DNA of 14,886 nucleotides from Roseimaritima sp. (lineage in GTDB: Bacteria > Planctomycetota > Planctomycetia > Pirellulales > Pirellulaceae), in assembly GCA_007124075.1 (NCBI GenBank), contig SLFV01000119.1, positions 1 through 14,886 of the forward strand, read 5' to 3'. Both the position numbers and the translations under genes were made by a program. The notes beneath the pieces were generated by a model. It was not told where the DNA came from and did not search any database. It was given only the letters and a program-made list of their open reading frames with translations. Shown here one piece after another: positions 1-8,093 of this stretch (position 1 is its first letter; each line of letters opens with the position of its first letter).

Positions 1-1
1 G

Positions 2-940
2 ATTCGATCCTACGCTTTGGAACGCGCCTTGAGGCTCGCCCCGGATCGCTGCGTTTGGTTAAAGGATTACGGATGGACACCGGTCGGTTCGTTCAAACTC
101 ATGGGGGCATTGTACTGGATGCATTGTCATGCCGATAGAATTGCCGATGCCCCAGTCGTCGCTCATTCGTCGGGAAATTTTGCGTCAGGTCTTGCCTATG
201 CGGGCCAACAATATGGAAAGCGTGTGATCGTCGTAATGCCCAGTACAGCTCCCCAAGTGAAGACGAACATTACTCGCTCCTTCGGGGCGCAGATCCGAAC
301 CTTTGATCTGGCGACCGATCACCTCACAGGTCAACGGGATCGTTTGACACACGAGATCAATCAGCAGGAGCAAGCGGTTGCAGCGCATCCTTATGATGAT
401 CCAGCAGTGATTGCTGGCAACGGAGTCGGGGGGCTGGAGATCGCAGCGGCGCTGGCCGCCGAAGGGCGGCAACTGTCGCACTTTTTTTCAGCCGTCAGTG
501 GCGGTGGTTTGATGGCGGGACACGCGTTGGCCATCGCACATCATTTTCCTGAAGCCGAAATCATCGGAGTGGAACCGGCGGGGGCGGACGACTTTCGACA
601 ATCACTGCAAGCTTCGCAGCGGACTCGAATCGAGCATCCGCAAAGTATTTGCGATGGGCTGCTTTCCTACGACGTGGGAGTTCATAATTGGCCGATCCTG
701 CAAAAAACGGTCGCTACCGTGGTCACTCCCTCGGAACTGGAGGTGAAACAAGCCATGGCGTGGATGTACCAGCACCATGGGTTGCGGGTGGAACCTTCAG
801 GGGCCATCACGGTCGCTGCGCTGCGTCGGCGCGAAATCTCGCTGGATGGAACCGGTGACATCGTCCTGCTGATCAGCGGTCGCAACGTGGACGAGGACGT
901 TTTCGGGCAATGCTTACAAGCAGCACAAGCCGAGCGATGA
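2..940 (+). CDS. PLP-dependent threonine/serine dehydratase-like enzyme (5' end cut by window)
   Basis: This is a fold-type II PLP enzyme of the threonine dehydratase/serine racemase group, which deaminates threonine or serine to a 2-oxo acid, or racemises serine, in the cytoplasm. The frame is open to the left window edge, so the TTG at 17 is not a credible start; by comparison with serine racemase about 20-25 N-terminal residues are missing. Visible motifs are VGSFK with the PLP lysine at 95-97, SSGNFASG from 167 (family SSGNHAQG), VIAGNGVGGLEI, the glycine loop SGGGL near 500, EPSGA, and the C-terminal SGRNVD. There is no C-terminal ACT regulatory domain, which points to the short catabolic type rather than feedback-inhibited IlvA. 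The segment before the lysine (KDYGWTPVGSFKLMGA) departs from the usual KREDLQPTGSFKxRGA, so the substrate is uncertain. The gene is convergent with module A and looks functionally unrelated to it. Confidence 0.88.
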   Translation: MRSYALERALRLAPDRCVWLKDYGWTPVGSFKLMGALYWMHCHADRIADAPVVAHSSGNFASGLAYAGQQYGKRVIVVMPSTAPQVKTNITRSFGAQIRTFDLATDHLTGQRDRLTHEINQQEQAVAAHPYDDPAVIAGNGVGGLEIAAALAAEGRQLSHFFSAVSGGGLMAGHALAIAHHFPEAEIIGVEPAGADDFRQSLQASQRTRIEHPQSICDGLLSYDVGVHNWPILQKTVATVVTPSELEVKQAMAWMYQHHGLRVEPSGAITVAALRRREISLDGTGDIVLLISGRNVDEDVFGQCLQAAQAER

Positions 941-1009
941 CTGGCCGCGATTTTTAAGCTTGTCTGCCGTTGGCGACCATGCTGCGTGACGTGACAAAGC
1001 GGCAGAACG

Positions 1010-1031
1010 ACCGCAATCCAGAGGCGGTTTT
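1010..1031. terminator. possible weak terminator hairpin between convergent genes
   Basis: ACCGC (1010-1014) pairs with GCGGT (1024-1028) around a 9-nt loop and is followed by a short T run (1028-1031) on the plus strand. A second pairing, TCTGCCG (963-969) with CGGCAGA (1000-1006), has a 30-nt loop. The 106 bp gap separates converging genes, where termination in both directions is expected. The stems are short, so the call is tentative. Confidence 0.25.
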
Positions 1032-1046
1032 CGCGGAAGGACGCCC

Positions 1047-2492
1047 TTATGCCAAAATTTCTCGCACCACGCGAGCGCCCCGATGGTTGGTGATGGCTTG
1101 TTCTTGGCCGTTGTGCTGGTAGGTTAACTCGTTGTGATCGATCCCAAACTGGTGCAGCAAGGTCGCTTGGTAGTCATTGGGGGTAACCACATCGGTCACC
1201 GCTTTGTGTCCAAACGCGTCGGTTTCGCCATAAACCGTGCCTCCTTTGATCCCGCCCCCGGTCAGCCAGATGCTGAAACCCTGGCCGTTGTGATCGCGAC
1301 CAACCTTTGCCGGATCACCGCCATGGTCTTCCGTCACTGGCAAACGGCCAATTTCGCCCCCCCAATGCACAATCGTCGAATCTAGCATACCCCGTTGTTT
1401 TAGGTCCTTCACCAGTGCGGCCGCAGGCTGGTCGGTCTTGCGACAGATGTTGGGCAAGCCGGTTTTAATGTTGCTGTGGTTGTCCCATGGTTGCCCGTTA
1501 TGGAACAATTGTACAAACCGCACGCCCCGTTCCACCAATCGCCGGGCGATCAAACACCGCGTACCGTATTCGCGGGTTTCCGGCTGACCCAGCCCGTACA
1601 ACGTATGCGTTGTGGCCGTTTCTTGGGAAATGTCCAACGCTTCCCGCGCGGCCGTTTGCATCGCTGCGGCTAATTCATAACTGGCGATGCGGGCTTCCAG
1701 GTCCCGTTCGCCCGGTAACAAGTCTAGGTGGCGTCGATTCAACTGCTGCAGCAACGTCAGGTTTTGGGCTTGCAGACGGCCTTGCAGGTGCGCTGGCGCA
1801 TCCAGGTTTAAAATCCGCGGCTCTTTAGGCCGCAGGACCGTGCCTTGATACAGCGGAGGCATGAAGCCGTTGGTCCAGTTGTGCACCCCATCCACGGGAG
1901 GTCCACCAGGGTCGGTTAAAACCATGTATGCAGGTAAATCCTGGCTTTCGCTGCCCAGCCCGTACGCCAACCACGATCCCAGCGTCGGGCGGCCCAAGAC
2001 ACCGGGGATTCCGCCGTGGAAGTAACGAATCGAAACTTCGTGTCCATTGGCCCCCGTGTGCATGGATCGAATCAGACACACGTCATCGATAATTTCCGCC
2101 AAATGCGGCAACAGTTCCGAAATTTCCGTCCCACATTGACCTCGCGGTTGGAACTTCCAGGGGCTGGCGAGCAGCTTCTTGCTGGCGCGATTAACAAAGC
2201 TGTATTTGATGTCGCCCGCGTAATCGGTACCGTCCGCCTTGGTCAGTTCCGGTTTGGGGTCGGTCAGATCCACATGCGACGGGCCGCCATGTTGAAACAG
2301 GGAAATCATCGCTTGCGCTTGTGCGGGGAAGTGCGTGGGCTTGGGTTTCAAGTCGTGAGCCACGGTGTCCTTGGGCAATTTGGCAGAAGAAGCCAACAGG
2401 TTGTCTTGCTGCAGCAGCCAAGCCAAGGCAACACTGCCCAACCCCATAGCCTGTTCCACCAGAAACTTGCGTCGCGATGCGGGCATCTTCAT
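1047..2492 (-). CDS. DUF1501 family protein with Tat signal (module A)
   Basis: This 481-residue protein belongs to DUF1501, a planctomycete-expanded family related in fold to the alkaline phosphatase/sulfatase superfamily; its reaction is not established. The N-terminus has a twin-arginine motif, SRRKFL (R7, R8), followed by a hydrophobic stretch to about residue 27, implying Tat export of a folded protein. Candidate metal-site residues are D75 and D78 in GGPSHVDLTDPKP, D337 and H339 in PWDNH, E380 in GGEIGR, and D400/H401 in GRDHN. The GRDHN ending and the 481-residue length fit the subfamily usually found next to cytochrome/DUF1553 proteins, which is the arrangement here: it lies 100 bp downstream of the DUF1553 gene on the same strand, so co-transcription is likely. 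The start at 2492 is backed by AAAGAGGT (minus strand, 2509-2502), 9 nt before ATG. An in-frame ATG two codons later would also keep the Tat motif. Confidence 0.92.
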   Translation of the reverse strand: MKMPASRRKFLVEQAMGLGSVALAWLLQQDNLLASSAKLPKDTVAHDLKPKPTHFPAQAQAMISLFQHGGPSHVDLTDPKPELTKADGTDYAGDIKYSFVNRASKKLLASPWKFQPRGQCGTEISELLPHLAEIIDDVCLIRSMHTGANGHEVSIRYFHGGIPGVLGRPTLGSWLAYGLGSESQDLPAYMVLTDPGGPPVDGVHNWTNGFMPPLYQGTVLRPKEPRILNLDAPAHLQGRLQAQNLTLLQQLNRRHLDLLPGERDLEARIASYELAAAMQTAAREALDISQETATTHTLYGLGQPETREYGTRCLIARRLVERGVRFVQLFHNGQPWDNHSNIKTGLPNICRKTDQPAAALVKDLKQRGMLDSTIVHWGGEIGRLPVTEDHGGDPAKVGRDHNGQGFSIWLTGGGIKGGTVYGETDAFGHKAVTDVVTPNDYQATLLHQFGIDHNELTYQHNGQEQAITNHRGARVVREILA

Positions 2493-2546
2493 TTTGAACG
2501 GACCTCTTTACCAAAGGAACAGGCGAATCAAACGGGGCGGGATGCA

Positions 2547-2556
2547 GGGACGTCCC
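2547..2556. repeat. perfect 10-bp palindrome GGGACGTCCC between module A genes
   Basis: The sequence equals its own reverse complement and lies 54 bp upstream of the DUF1501 start in the 100 bp gap after the DUF1553 stop. It could be a protein-binding site or chance in GC-rich DNA. No second copy was noticed. It has no loop, so it is not a good hairpin. Confidence 0.3.
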
Positions 2557-2592
2557 GAAAACGGCCATAACGCCTGCTTCCGAAATCGACTG

Positions 2593-5500
2593 TCAGTGCA
2601 CATACAAAAATTCGTTGGAAGTCAGCAACACCTGACACAAATTGGCCAACGCTTGCAGCGGAGGCGAACCCCCCGCTGGCAATTCACGCGGTCGGAGGGT
2701 CATTTCCTGACATTGTTGGTTGATGAATTCGATCGCCAGTCCCAGCTCATCCGTAGTCGGTGGTCGACCGTATGCGGATTGCCAGGCCCGGACCAGGTGA
2801 TCCGGACGGAGTTCCAATCGATCCGCTGCGGGCCCCGGGAATCCTTGATTCGATTTCCACGTGGCCACCTGCCCATCGGCCTGGGTCAATACGATCTCAA
2901 CGACCCAGTGGAACGAATCCGAAGTCACGTTTTGGCGACAATCCGTGACAAAATCCAGCGTGTCGCCCGCCACCACTTCCAAGGCCTGCACCGCCGTATC
3001 GACCGCGGCCTGCTTCACAATCCAGTCACCCACCACGCCCCTGCGGGACGAAACGATCCGTCCCCGAACTCCATCGCCGCCTTCGCTGGGATGCTGCAGT
3101 AAGCCCGTGATTCCAACCGTTCCCGTCAGCGGCGCCGTCCACCGCCGGATCGCCGCATGATCGGGGTTGGTCCCCGTGTGACCGCCGCTGGCGTTCAACA
3201 GCACCCAGCCGATTTTCGGATCAGGCCGCTGGGCACTGCCTTGCCACGTCCCCGATTCAAAATGGGTCAAGCGATGGAAGCGGACCACGGCGGAGGCATC
3301 AGCGGCGTCCGGTCCCTGTGCCGCCGTCGCTGGTGATTCCAGCGTTGGCATTTCAATCGCACCGTACCCTAGTTGCCAGGCAGGTTGGTATCGGGACTGC
3401 AACAGCGGCAGGCCTGCCAGGTCGATCGTTTCGCCCGGTGCCGCGGCATCCGCAGGGCGGGATGCTATTTTCTGCGCCAGCTTGGACGCTTGTGCCAAAA
3501 TGAAATCGCTGTTCATCAACATCAGCGACTGGGTTGCCACGGTGGAGGATGGGCGGATTTCGCAGTTGGTTTCCATTACCGGAGCGTCAAAGGCTTGTAA
3601 CATCGCCACCGGCTGGCTGCGGCGTTGTTGGATGTAGACACTCCGCCGCCGATTATCGGAATCCACAATCACTTGCCCGGTATCGTCTTCCTTGATCGGG
3701 GTGGCGGGACCAAATAGCGCCGAATCCAATTGGCCTGTGGTCGCCAGCAAACGGTCACGCACGACTTCGGCATCCAAGCGTTTCACGAACGCACGCCAGT
3801 AATAGCGGTTGTCGTCATCGATCGCCGCCATAGCGGGGTCTCGCTTCGCTGATTGTCGATAGGCGGTCGAAGTCACGATCAACCGCTGCAGACGTTTGGT
3901 GCTCCAGTCCCCCGCGATCAATTCGGTCGCCAGGTAATCCAGTAACCGAGGGTGGGTCGGTTCCGCACCCAATCGCCCAAATTCGCCCGGGGTGGCCACC
4001 AATCCGCGACCCATCAGATGCATCCAGATTCGATTGGCCAGCACACGGGCGGTGATCGGGTTTTCCTTGCCGGTCAGCCAGCCGGCAAAGGCGCGGCGAC
4101 GACCGGTGGTAGGCAACGTTTCGTCGTTGGTAGGAAACCTCAGGTAGGTGTCTTCCGGGCACAGGATGGCCGGAGCCGCCGGAGCAACCGTTTGTCGAGG
4201 CTGACGGTAATCACCGCGGTGAAACAGTTGCGCCGTCGGAGCATGCCCCACCGGTTCGGTCAGGACGCGCAAGAATTCCTCCCGCGGTTTGCGGGTGCGA
4301 ATCGCCGCGATCCGTTGGGCATCTTGCTTCAAATCGTCCGCCGCGACTTGGTTGTATTGATACAGCACCCCCGGGGTGATGTTCACGCTTGGATGCTGGG
4401 CCAGAAGCGCCTGCTGGGTCTCGGTGCGTTTGTCGGCGGCCGTTTCGTAAGCTTGACGCAATTCTTCCCGCAGCGGTGATTCATACTTCAGCAATTCCTG
4501 GTCCAGGGCCTCGGCCAGATAGCGTTTCTGCTTTTCATCACGCTCCGCAACCAGCGATTGAGCTTCGGCTTCGATCTGGGCAGCCGCTGCACGATCATCG
4601 GCGGTGTAGAGGGATACGTACCGTTGAGCCGGCGTTTTCCAGTTTTTCCAATCCAATGCGGGTTCAAACACCGAACGTAGGGCAAAGTAATCCGTGTGCG
4701 AGATCGGATCATAACGATGGTCGTGACACTGGGCGCAGGCGTAACTCAAACCCAACAACGAACTGCTGACGATTTTCAGGGCATCGGCAATCACCAGATT
4801 TCGAGCTTCCTCGGAATTGTCCCCGCTGCCGGTTCCGTCGGCGGCCATCCGCAAAAAACCGGTGGCCGTCAACCATTCAATCTGCTGGGGAGTTAGATCG
4901 CCGTCGAGGGGCCCGGCCAGTTCGTCGCCAGCAAGCTGTTCCAGGATGAACTGGTCCAGTGGCTTGTCGGCATTGAACGACCCGATCACATAATCGCGAT
5001 ATTTGTAGGCCCAAGCGCGCGGCGCGTCGGCTGCGGTCCGGCCTTCGGAATCGCAGTACCCGGCGACGTCCTGCCAGTGGCGTCCCCAACGTTCCCCGTA
5101 GTGCGGCGACTGCAGCAGTTGGTCCACCAAACGTTCGTAAGCATCGGGGGACCGATCACGCAGGTGGTCGGCTAGCTGCTGAGGCGTGGGCGGCAAACCG
5201 ATCAGGTCGAAATAAAGCCGAATCGCCAGCCCCCGTCGATCGGCGTCGGCAGAAAAACGCAGCCCCTCAGGCATCGACTGCAACAACAGCGTATCGATTG
5301 GGGTCCGTGCTTGAGCTGCCGATGTCTCGGCCGGTGGTGAATCGGGGATCGTACGGTCAGCCGCTCGCGGCTGAACCTCGGGACGTCGCAGCGGTTGGAA
5401 CGCCCACCATTGGCGGTCTTCGGGTAGGATCGGCAGCCCAGGGCCAATCGATTTGGGTTCAGGCCGCGCGGTTTTCGCCCCCGCCGCAATCCAGTGCTCC

Positions 5501-5874
5501 AAAATTTCAAGTTCGGCTGGCGAAACCTTGGCTTCTCCCGGCGGCATTTCACCCTGACGCACCCGCTGGATCAACAGACTGGCCTCGGGGGCACCCGCCG
5601 CGACCGCCGCGCCGGAATCACCACCAGCAACCATCAAACGCACCAGCCGCAGGTCCAAATTTCCATCGACTTCATCCACTGCACCATGGCAATCCCAACA
5701 ATGGGCGCGCAAGATGGGGCGAATGTCTCGTTCGAACGTCAATCCGGCCCCTGGCAATGCGGTCGGATCGCTGGTGGGACGCTCGGTTGCCAACGCCGTT
5801 ACCGGAAGCCAATGAGCGACCCAAGTCAAGCACAAACAGCAGGCAAGGGGCGTTACGAGGAAGCGATAACGCAT
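2593..5874 (-). CDS. cytochrome c (PSCyt1)-DUF1549-DUF1553 protein, exported (module A)
   Basis: This large multidomain protein of planctomycete type has 1093 residues and unknown reaction. The Sec signal peptide is residues 1-29, with an ALA cleavage site at 27-29. A PSCyt1 cytochrome domain (about 45-125) has heme motif CWDCH at C59-H63 and the family's EMPPG and IAAGA segments. DUF1549 (about 193-410) has a second CXXCH, CAQCH at 380-384. A charged, coiled-coil-like helix follows (about 423-495), then DUF1553 from about 585 (RVLANRIWMHLMGRGLV) to the C-terminus. DUF1553 is interrupted at about 805-1010 by a beta-rich module (GWVLLNASGGHTG, AIRRWTAPLTG, GDTLDFVTDCR) that resembles inserts in other planctomycete DUF1553 proteins and may bind a ligand. 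The frame stays open upstream to 6549, but the start at 5874 is preferred because it places the signal peptide at the N-terminus; an SD is not obvious. The DUF1501 gene follows in the same direction. Confidence 0.9.
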   Translation of the reverse strand: MRYRFLVTPLACCLCLTWVAHWLPVTALATERPTSDPTALPGAGLTFERDIRPILRAHCWDCHGAVDEVDGNLDLRLVRLMVAGGDSGAAVAAGAPEASLLIQRVRQGEMPPGEAKVSPAELEILEHWIAAGAKTARPEPKSIGPGLPILPEDRQWWAFQPLRRPEVQPRAADRTIPDSPPAETSAAQARTPIDTLLLQSMPEGLRFSADADRRGLAIRLYFDLIGLPPTPQQLADHLRDRSPDAYERLVDQLLQSPHYGERWGRHWQDVAGYCDSEGRTAADAPRAWAYKYRDYVIGSFNADKPLDQFILEQLAGDELAGPLDGDLTPQQIEWLTATGFLRMAADGTGSGDNSEEARNLVIADALKIVSSSLLGLSYACAQCHDHRYDPISHTDYFALRSVFEPALDWKNWKTPAQRYVSLYTADDRAAAAQIEAEAQSLVAERDEKQKRYLAEALDQELLKYESPLREELRQAYETAADKRTETQQALLAQHPSVNITPGVLYQYNQVAADDLKQDAQRIAAIRTRKPREEFLRVLTEPVGHAPTAQLFHRGDYRQPRQTVAPAAPAILCPEDTYLRFPTNDETLPTTGRRRAFAGWLTGKENPITARVLANRIWMHLMGRGLVATPGEFGRLGAEPTHPRLLDYLATELIAGDWSTKRLQRLIVTSTAYRQSAKRDPAMAAIDDDNRYYWRAFVKRLDAEVVRDRLLATTGQLDSALFGPATPIKEDDTGQVIVDSDNRRRSVYIQQRRSQPVAMLQAFDAPVMETNCEIRPSSTVATQSLMLMNSDFILAQASKLAQKIASRPADAAAPGETIDLAGLPLLQSRYQPAWQLGYGAIEMPTLESPATAAQGPDAADASAVVRFHRLTHFESGTWQGSAQRPDPKIGWVLLNASGGHTGTNPDHAAIRRWTAPLTGTVGITGLLQHPSEGGDGVRGRIVSSRRGVVGDWIVKQAAVDTAVQALEVVAGDTLDFVTDCRQNVTSDSFHWVVEIVLTQADGQVATWKSNQGFPGPAADRLELRPDHLVRAWQSAYGRPPTTDELGLAIEFINQQCQEMTLRPRELPAGGSPPLQALANLCQVLLTSNEFLYVH

Positions 5875-6055
5875 GTCGAACACTTCAATCAAAGGGCGGG
5901 AACGAATCAGGATCAGCCCCCTGGGCCTATGCGGCCGGAAGCTCCATCGCGGACGTTGGATTCGGCAAAGCAGGCGGTTCCACATCGCCGCACAAAAACA
6001 AACACCCACGACAACATTGACAGCGCACGGTTCAACCCTGCTGGGACCTCCTGCG

Positions 6056-6086
6056 ATTGTAGCGAGTTTTCGCGATTCGAGATCAA
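6056..6086 (-). promoter_or_regulatory. candidate promoter for module A
   Basis: On the minus strand, TTGATC (6086-6081) and TACAAT (6061-6056) are separated by 19 bp, resembling -35 and -10 boxes of a housekeeping sigma factor with a slightly long spacer. The predicted start of transcription near 6049 would give a leader of about 175 nt before the ATG at 5874. The call rests on sequence resemblance only. Confidence 0.4.
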
Positions 6087-6629
6087 TCATGTTCGTTTTT
6101 GTTGGTCTTTTCCGCCCCCTTGCAGCGGGAATTACCGGCAGAGATCTGCCTGCCAGGAGTGCGTCGTTGGTGTTTTTCACCGGTATGTCGACAGCGCGTC
6201 TGGATTGATACTGCAGTGTGGTTGCCTTCTCGTGTGAAACCTTGACAGCACTTAGGAACCTCAACCGCTCACGCAGCCAGAACTCAGCAGCCCGGTCTCG
6301 GTGAAACGCACAGCCGCGATTAACATCCTCGCGTACATCCTTCAGGAACGCGAAATCGGGCGTTCCCTCTTTCGTTAACTTTTGCCAATCCCTCGCCGTG
6401 CGAGCCAGATGTACGGACCGTGCCCGACGATTGTCTGTCCGCGCCGAAGTTTGGCTCGAAATCACTTGGTTGTCGACCCCGGCTGGCTGAGCGACGTGGC
6501 TGTGCGGTAAACGCTTGAAATTGCTGGCGGTTGCCGCAATACTGGACACGGGTTGAGTCGCAGACTCGCTTCGCGTTCCACGGGGCTCTTGCGGTGCAGG
6601 AACTTTCCAGGGCGGCAGTGGGGAAAAGT

Positions 6630-6638
6630 TGGTATACT
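6630..6638 (+). promoter_or_regulatory. candidate extended -10 promoter for module B
   Basis: TGGTATACT contains a TATACT -10 box preceded by TGn, an extended -10 arrangement. No convincing -35 hexamer lies 16-18 bp upstream, which extended -10 promoters can tolerate. Transcription would begin near 6645, giving a leader of about 70 nt before the ATG at 6714. Confidence 0.4.
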
Positions 6639-6713
6639 CCGCTGAGATTCGCCCTGGCCGCCCTGTGCGGCATCCCCTCCCCTGTGACTCAATCCTTCCT
6701 ACCGGAGTCGATC

Positions 6714-8093
6714 ATGAAACCGCTGTATGCGCTGGACCGGCGAGGTTTTTTACGCGTGGGTGGAGGCGGCGTCGCTGGGTGCTTCCTGGCCGGTCCCAAC
6801 GCGCTGGCCGATCCGCTGCGGGATGCACCGGGGCGGGGTCAAGCCCAGTCGGTGTTGCTGGTGATGCTCAGTGGTGGCCCCAGCCAACTAGATACGGTAG
6901 ACCCCAAGCCCGACGCGCCGGAGGAAGTTCGAGGCGAGTTCGGGACGATTGGGACCAAAATTCCGGGGGTTCGATTTTGTGAACACTTGCCAAAATTGGC
7001 GCAACAGGCCGACCGCTGGGCGATTTTGCGGACGATGGCTCATCGCGAACACAACCATCTGTTGGCCACACACGTGGCGCTGACCGGGCGTCCGACGCCG
7101 TTGCCGCGGGGGGGCAGCGATTTGGATCGCGTGGAATCGCGGAGCGACTTCCCGAACTTTGCCGCCGCGTTGGATTTTGTTCGCCCACGCAACGACGGAA
7201 TTCCATCGGGTGTGTCCCTGCCCAATTACTTGATCGAAGGCCCGCTGACGTGGCCCGGCCAACATGCTGGTTTTCTTGGTCCCAAACATGATCCCTGGCA
7301 GATCAATGGCGACCCCAACGCGGACGGGTTTCGGATGGCGGCCCTGAGTATGCGGGAGGGAATGACGGCGGAACGATTGACTTCTCGGCGGACCTTACTG
7401 GATCAACTAAACCGGACACCGGCGGGGCGGCAGGCCACTGATGCGGCAGCGCTGCGACAGCAGCAGGATGTCGCCTATCAGATTTTGACATCGGGTAAGG
7501 TGGTCCAAGCATTTGAAATCGGCAGCGAGAAGGACGACGTTCGTGATCGCTACGGCAGGAACAAGTTTGGGCAGTCATTACTGCTGTCCCGCCGGTTGAT
7601 CCAAGCCGGGGTTCCGATCGTTCAAGCCACGATGGGAATTGTGCAAACGTGGGACACCCACGTGGACAATTGGGGACGGTTGAAAAATACGCTGTTGCCG
7701 CAACTGGACCAGGGCCTTGAAGCCTTGATGGAGGATCTAGCAACAACCGGGTTGCTGGACCAAACCTTGGTGATGGTGATGGGCGAATTTGGCAGAACCC
7801 CCAAGGTCTCGACGCTGCCGGGGCAAACCATTGCCGGACGCGACCACTGGGCGCATGCCTACAGCGGGCTGTTCGCCGGAGCCGGGGTGCAAGGGGGACA
7901 AGTGATTGGTCAAACCGATCTGCAGGCTGCGTATCCGGTAACACAATCGTTTTCGCCAGCGGATGTTTGTGCCACGCTGTTTAATGCGTTGGGTGTGGCG
8001 CACGATGTCACCATCACCGATCCGCTGCAGCGACCGCACTACTTGCTCAATGGAAACGTTATCGCTCCCCTGTACACAGGACAATCAGTATGA
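6714..8093 (+). CDS. DUF1501 family protein with Tat signal (module B, first copy)
   Basis: This is a 459-residue DUF1501 protein of the shorter subfamily; its reaction is unknown. DRRGFLRVG (R9, R10) and a glycine-rich hydrophobic stretch form a Tat signal, with a likely cleavage site ALA at 30-32. Putative metal ligands by analogy with the alkaline phosphatase superfamily are D60 and D63 in GGPSQLDTVDPKP, D314/H316 in TWDTH, E358 in GEFGRTP and D377/H378 in GRDHW. The frame is open back to 6531, but the ATG at 6714 is chosen because GGAG (6704-6707) lies 6 nt upstream and the Tat motif then sits at the N-terminus. Its stop codon overlaps the next gene's start (ATGA), indicating translational coupling with a paralog. 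It is the first gene of module B and is preceded by a candidate extended -10 promoter. Confidence 0.93.
   Translation: MKPLYALDRRGFLRVGGGGVAGCFLAGPNALADPLRDAPGRGQAQSVLLVMLSGGPSQLDTVDPKPDAPEEVRGEFGTIGTKIPGVRFCEHLPKLAQQADRWAILRTMAHREHNHLLATHVALTGRPTPLPRGGSDLDRVESRSDFPNFAAALDFVRPRNDGIPSGVSLPNYLIEGPLTWPGQHAGFLGPKHDPWQINGDPNADGFRMAALSMREGMTAERLTSRRTLLDQLNRTPAGRQATDAAALRQQQDVAYQILTSGKVVQAFEIGSEKDDVRDRYGRNKFGQSLLLSRRLIQAGVPIVQATMGIVQTWDTHVDNWGRLKNTLLPQLDQGLEALMEDLATTGLLDQTLVMVMGEFGRTPKVSTLPGQTIAGRDHWAHAYSGLFAGAGVQGGQVIGQTDLQAAYPVTQSFSPADVCATLFNALGVAHDVTITDPLQRPHYLLNGNVIAPLYTGQSV

Larger units (their letters stand above)
5875..6713. other. divergent intergenic region, 839 bp
   Basis: No confident gene is seen here. 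The region separates the two divergent modules and holds one candidate promoter per direction. On the minus strand the module A frame stays open for 225 codons upstream of its start; the part around 6260-6400 has rather coding-like composition, but no family is recognised. Small hairpin-forming repeats occur at 6137-6150 (GGCAG-AGAT-CTGCC) and 6555-6567 (GAGTC-GCA-GACTC). These are candidate operators only. Confidence 0.6.

Noticed and set aside
2365..3160. Plus-strand open frames of 99-245 codons opposite the module A genes
   Set aside because: They lie antisense to strongly supported domains and show no recognisable protein features; they are by-products of GC-rich coding DNA.
5830..5874. 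Lipoprotein signal in the module A cytochrome protein (cysteines in PLACC)
   Set aside because: The residues before the cysteine do not fit a lipobox and the cysteine is too close to the N-terminus; an ALA signal peptidase I site follows the hydrophobic stretch.
5913..6017. 34-codon minus-strand leader ORF (MLSWVFVFVRRCG...) in the presumed 5' leader of module A
   Set aside because: It has no SD before its ATG and no recognisable feature beyond a short hydrophobic start; an AGGAGG lies upstream near 6049 but would be at the predicted transcription start, not in a usable position.
5875..6549. Start of the module A cytochrome protein at 6549 (1318 residues)
   Set aside because: It would bury a clear Sec signal peptide (MRYRFLV... 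ALA) 225 residues inside the protein, and a candidate promoter lies inside this stretch.
6531..6713. Start of the first module B DUF1501 gene at 6531
   Set aside because: The ATG at 6714 has an SD at the right distance and puts the Tat motif at the N-terminus; the candidate promoter lies within the upstream stretch.
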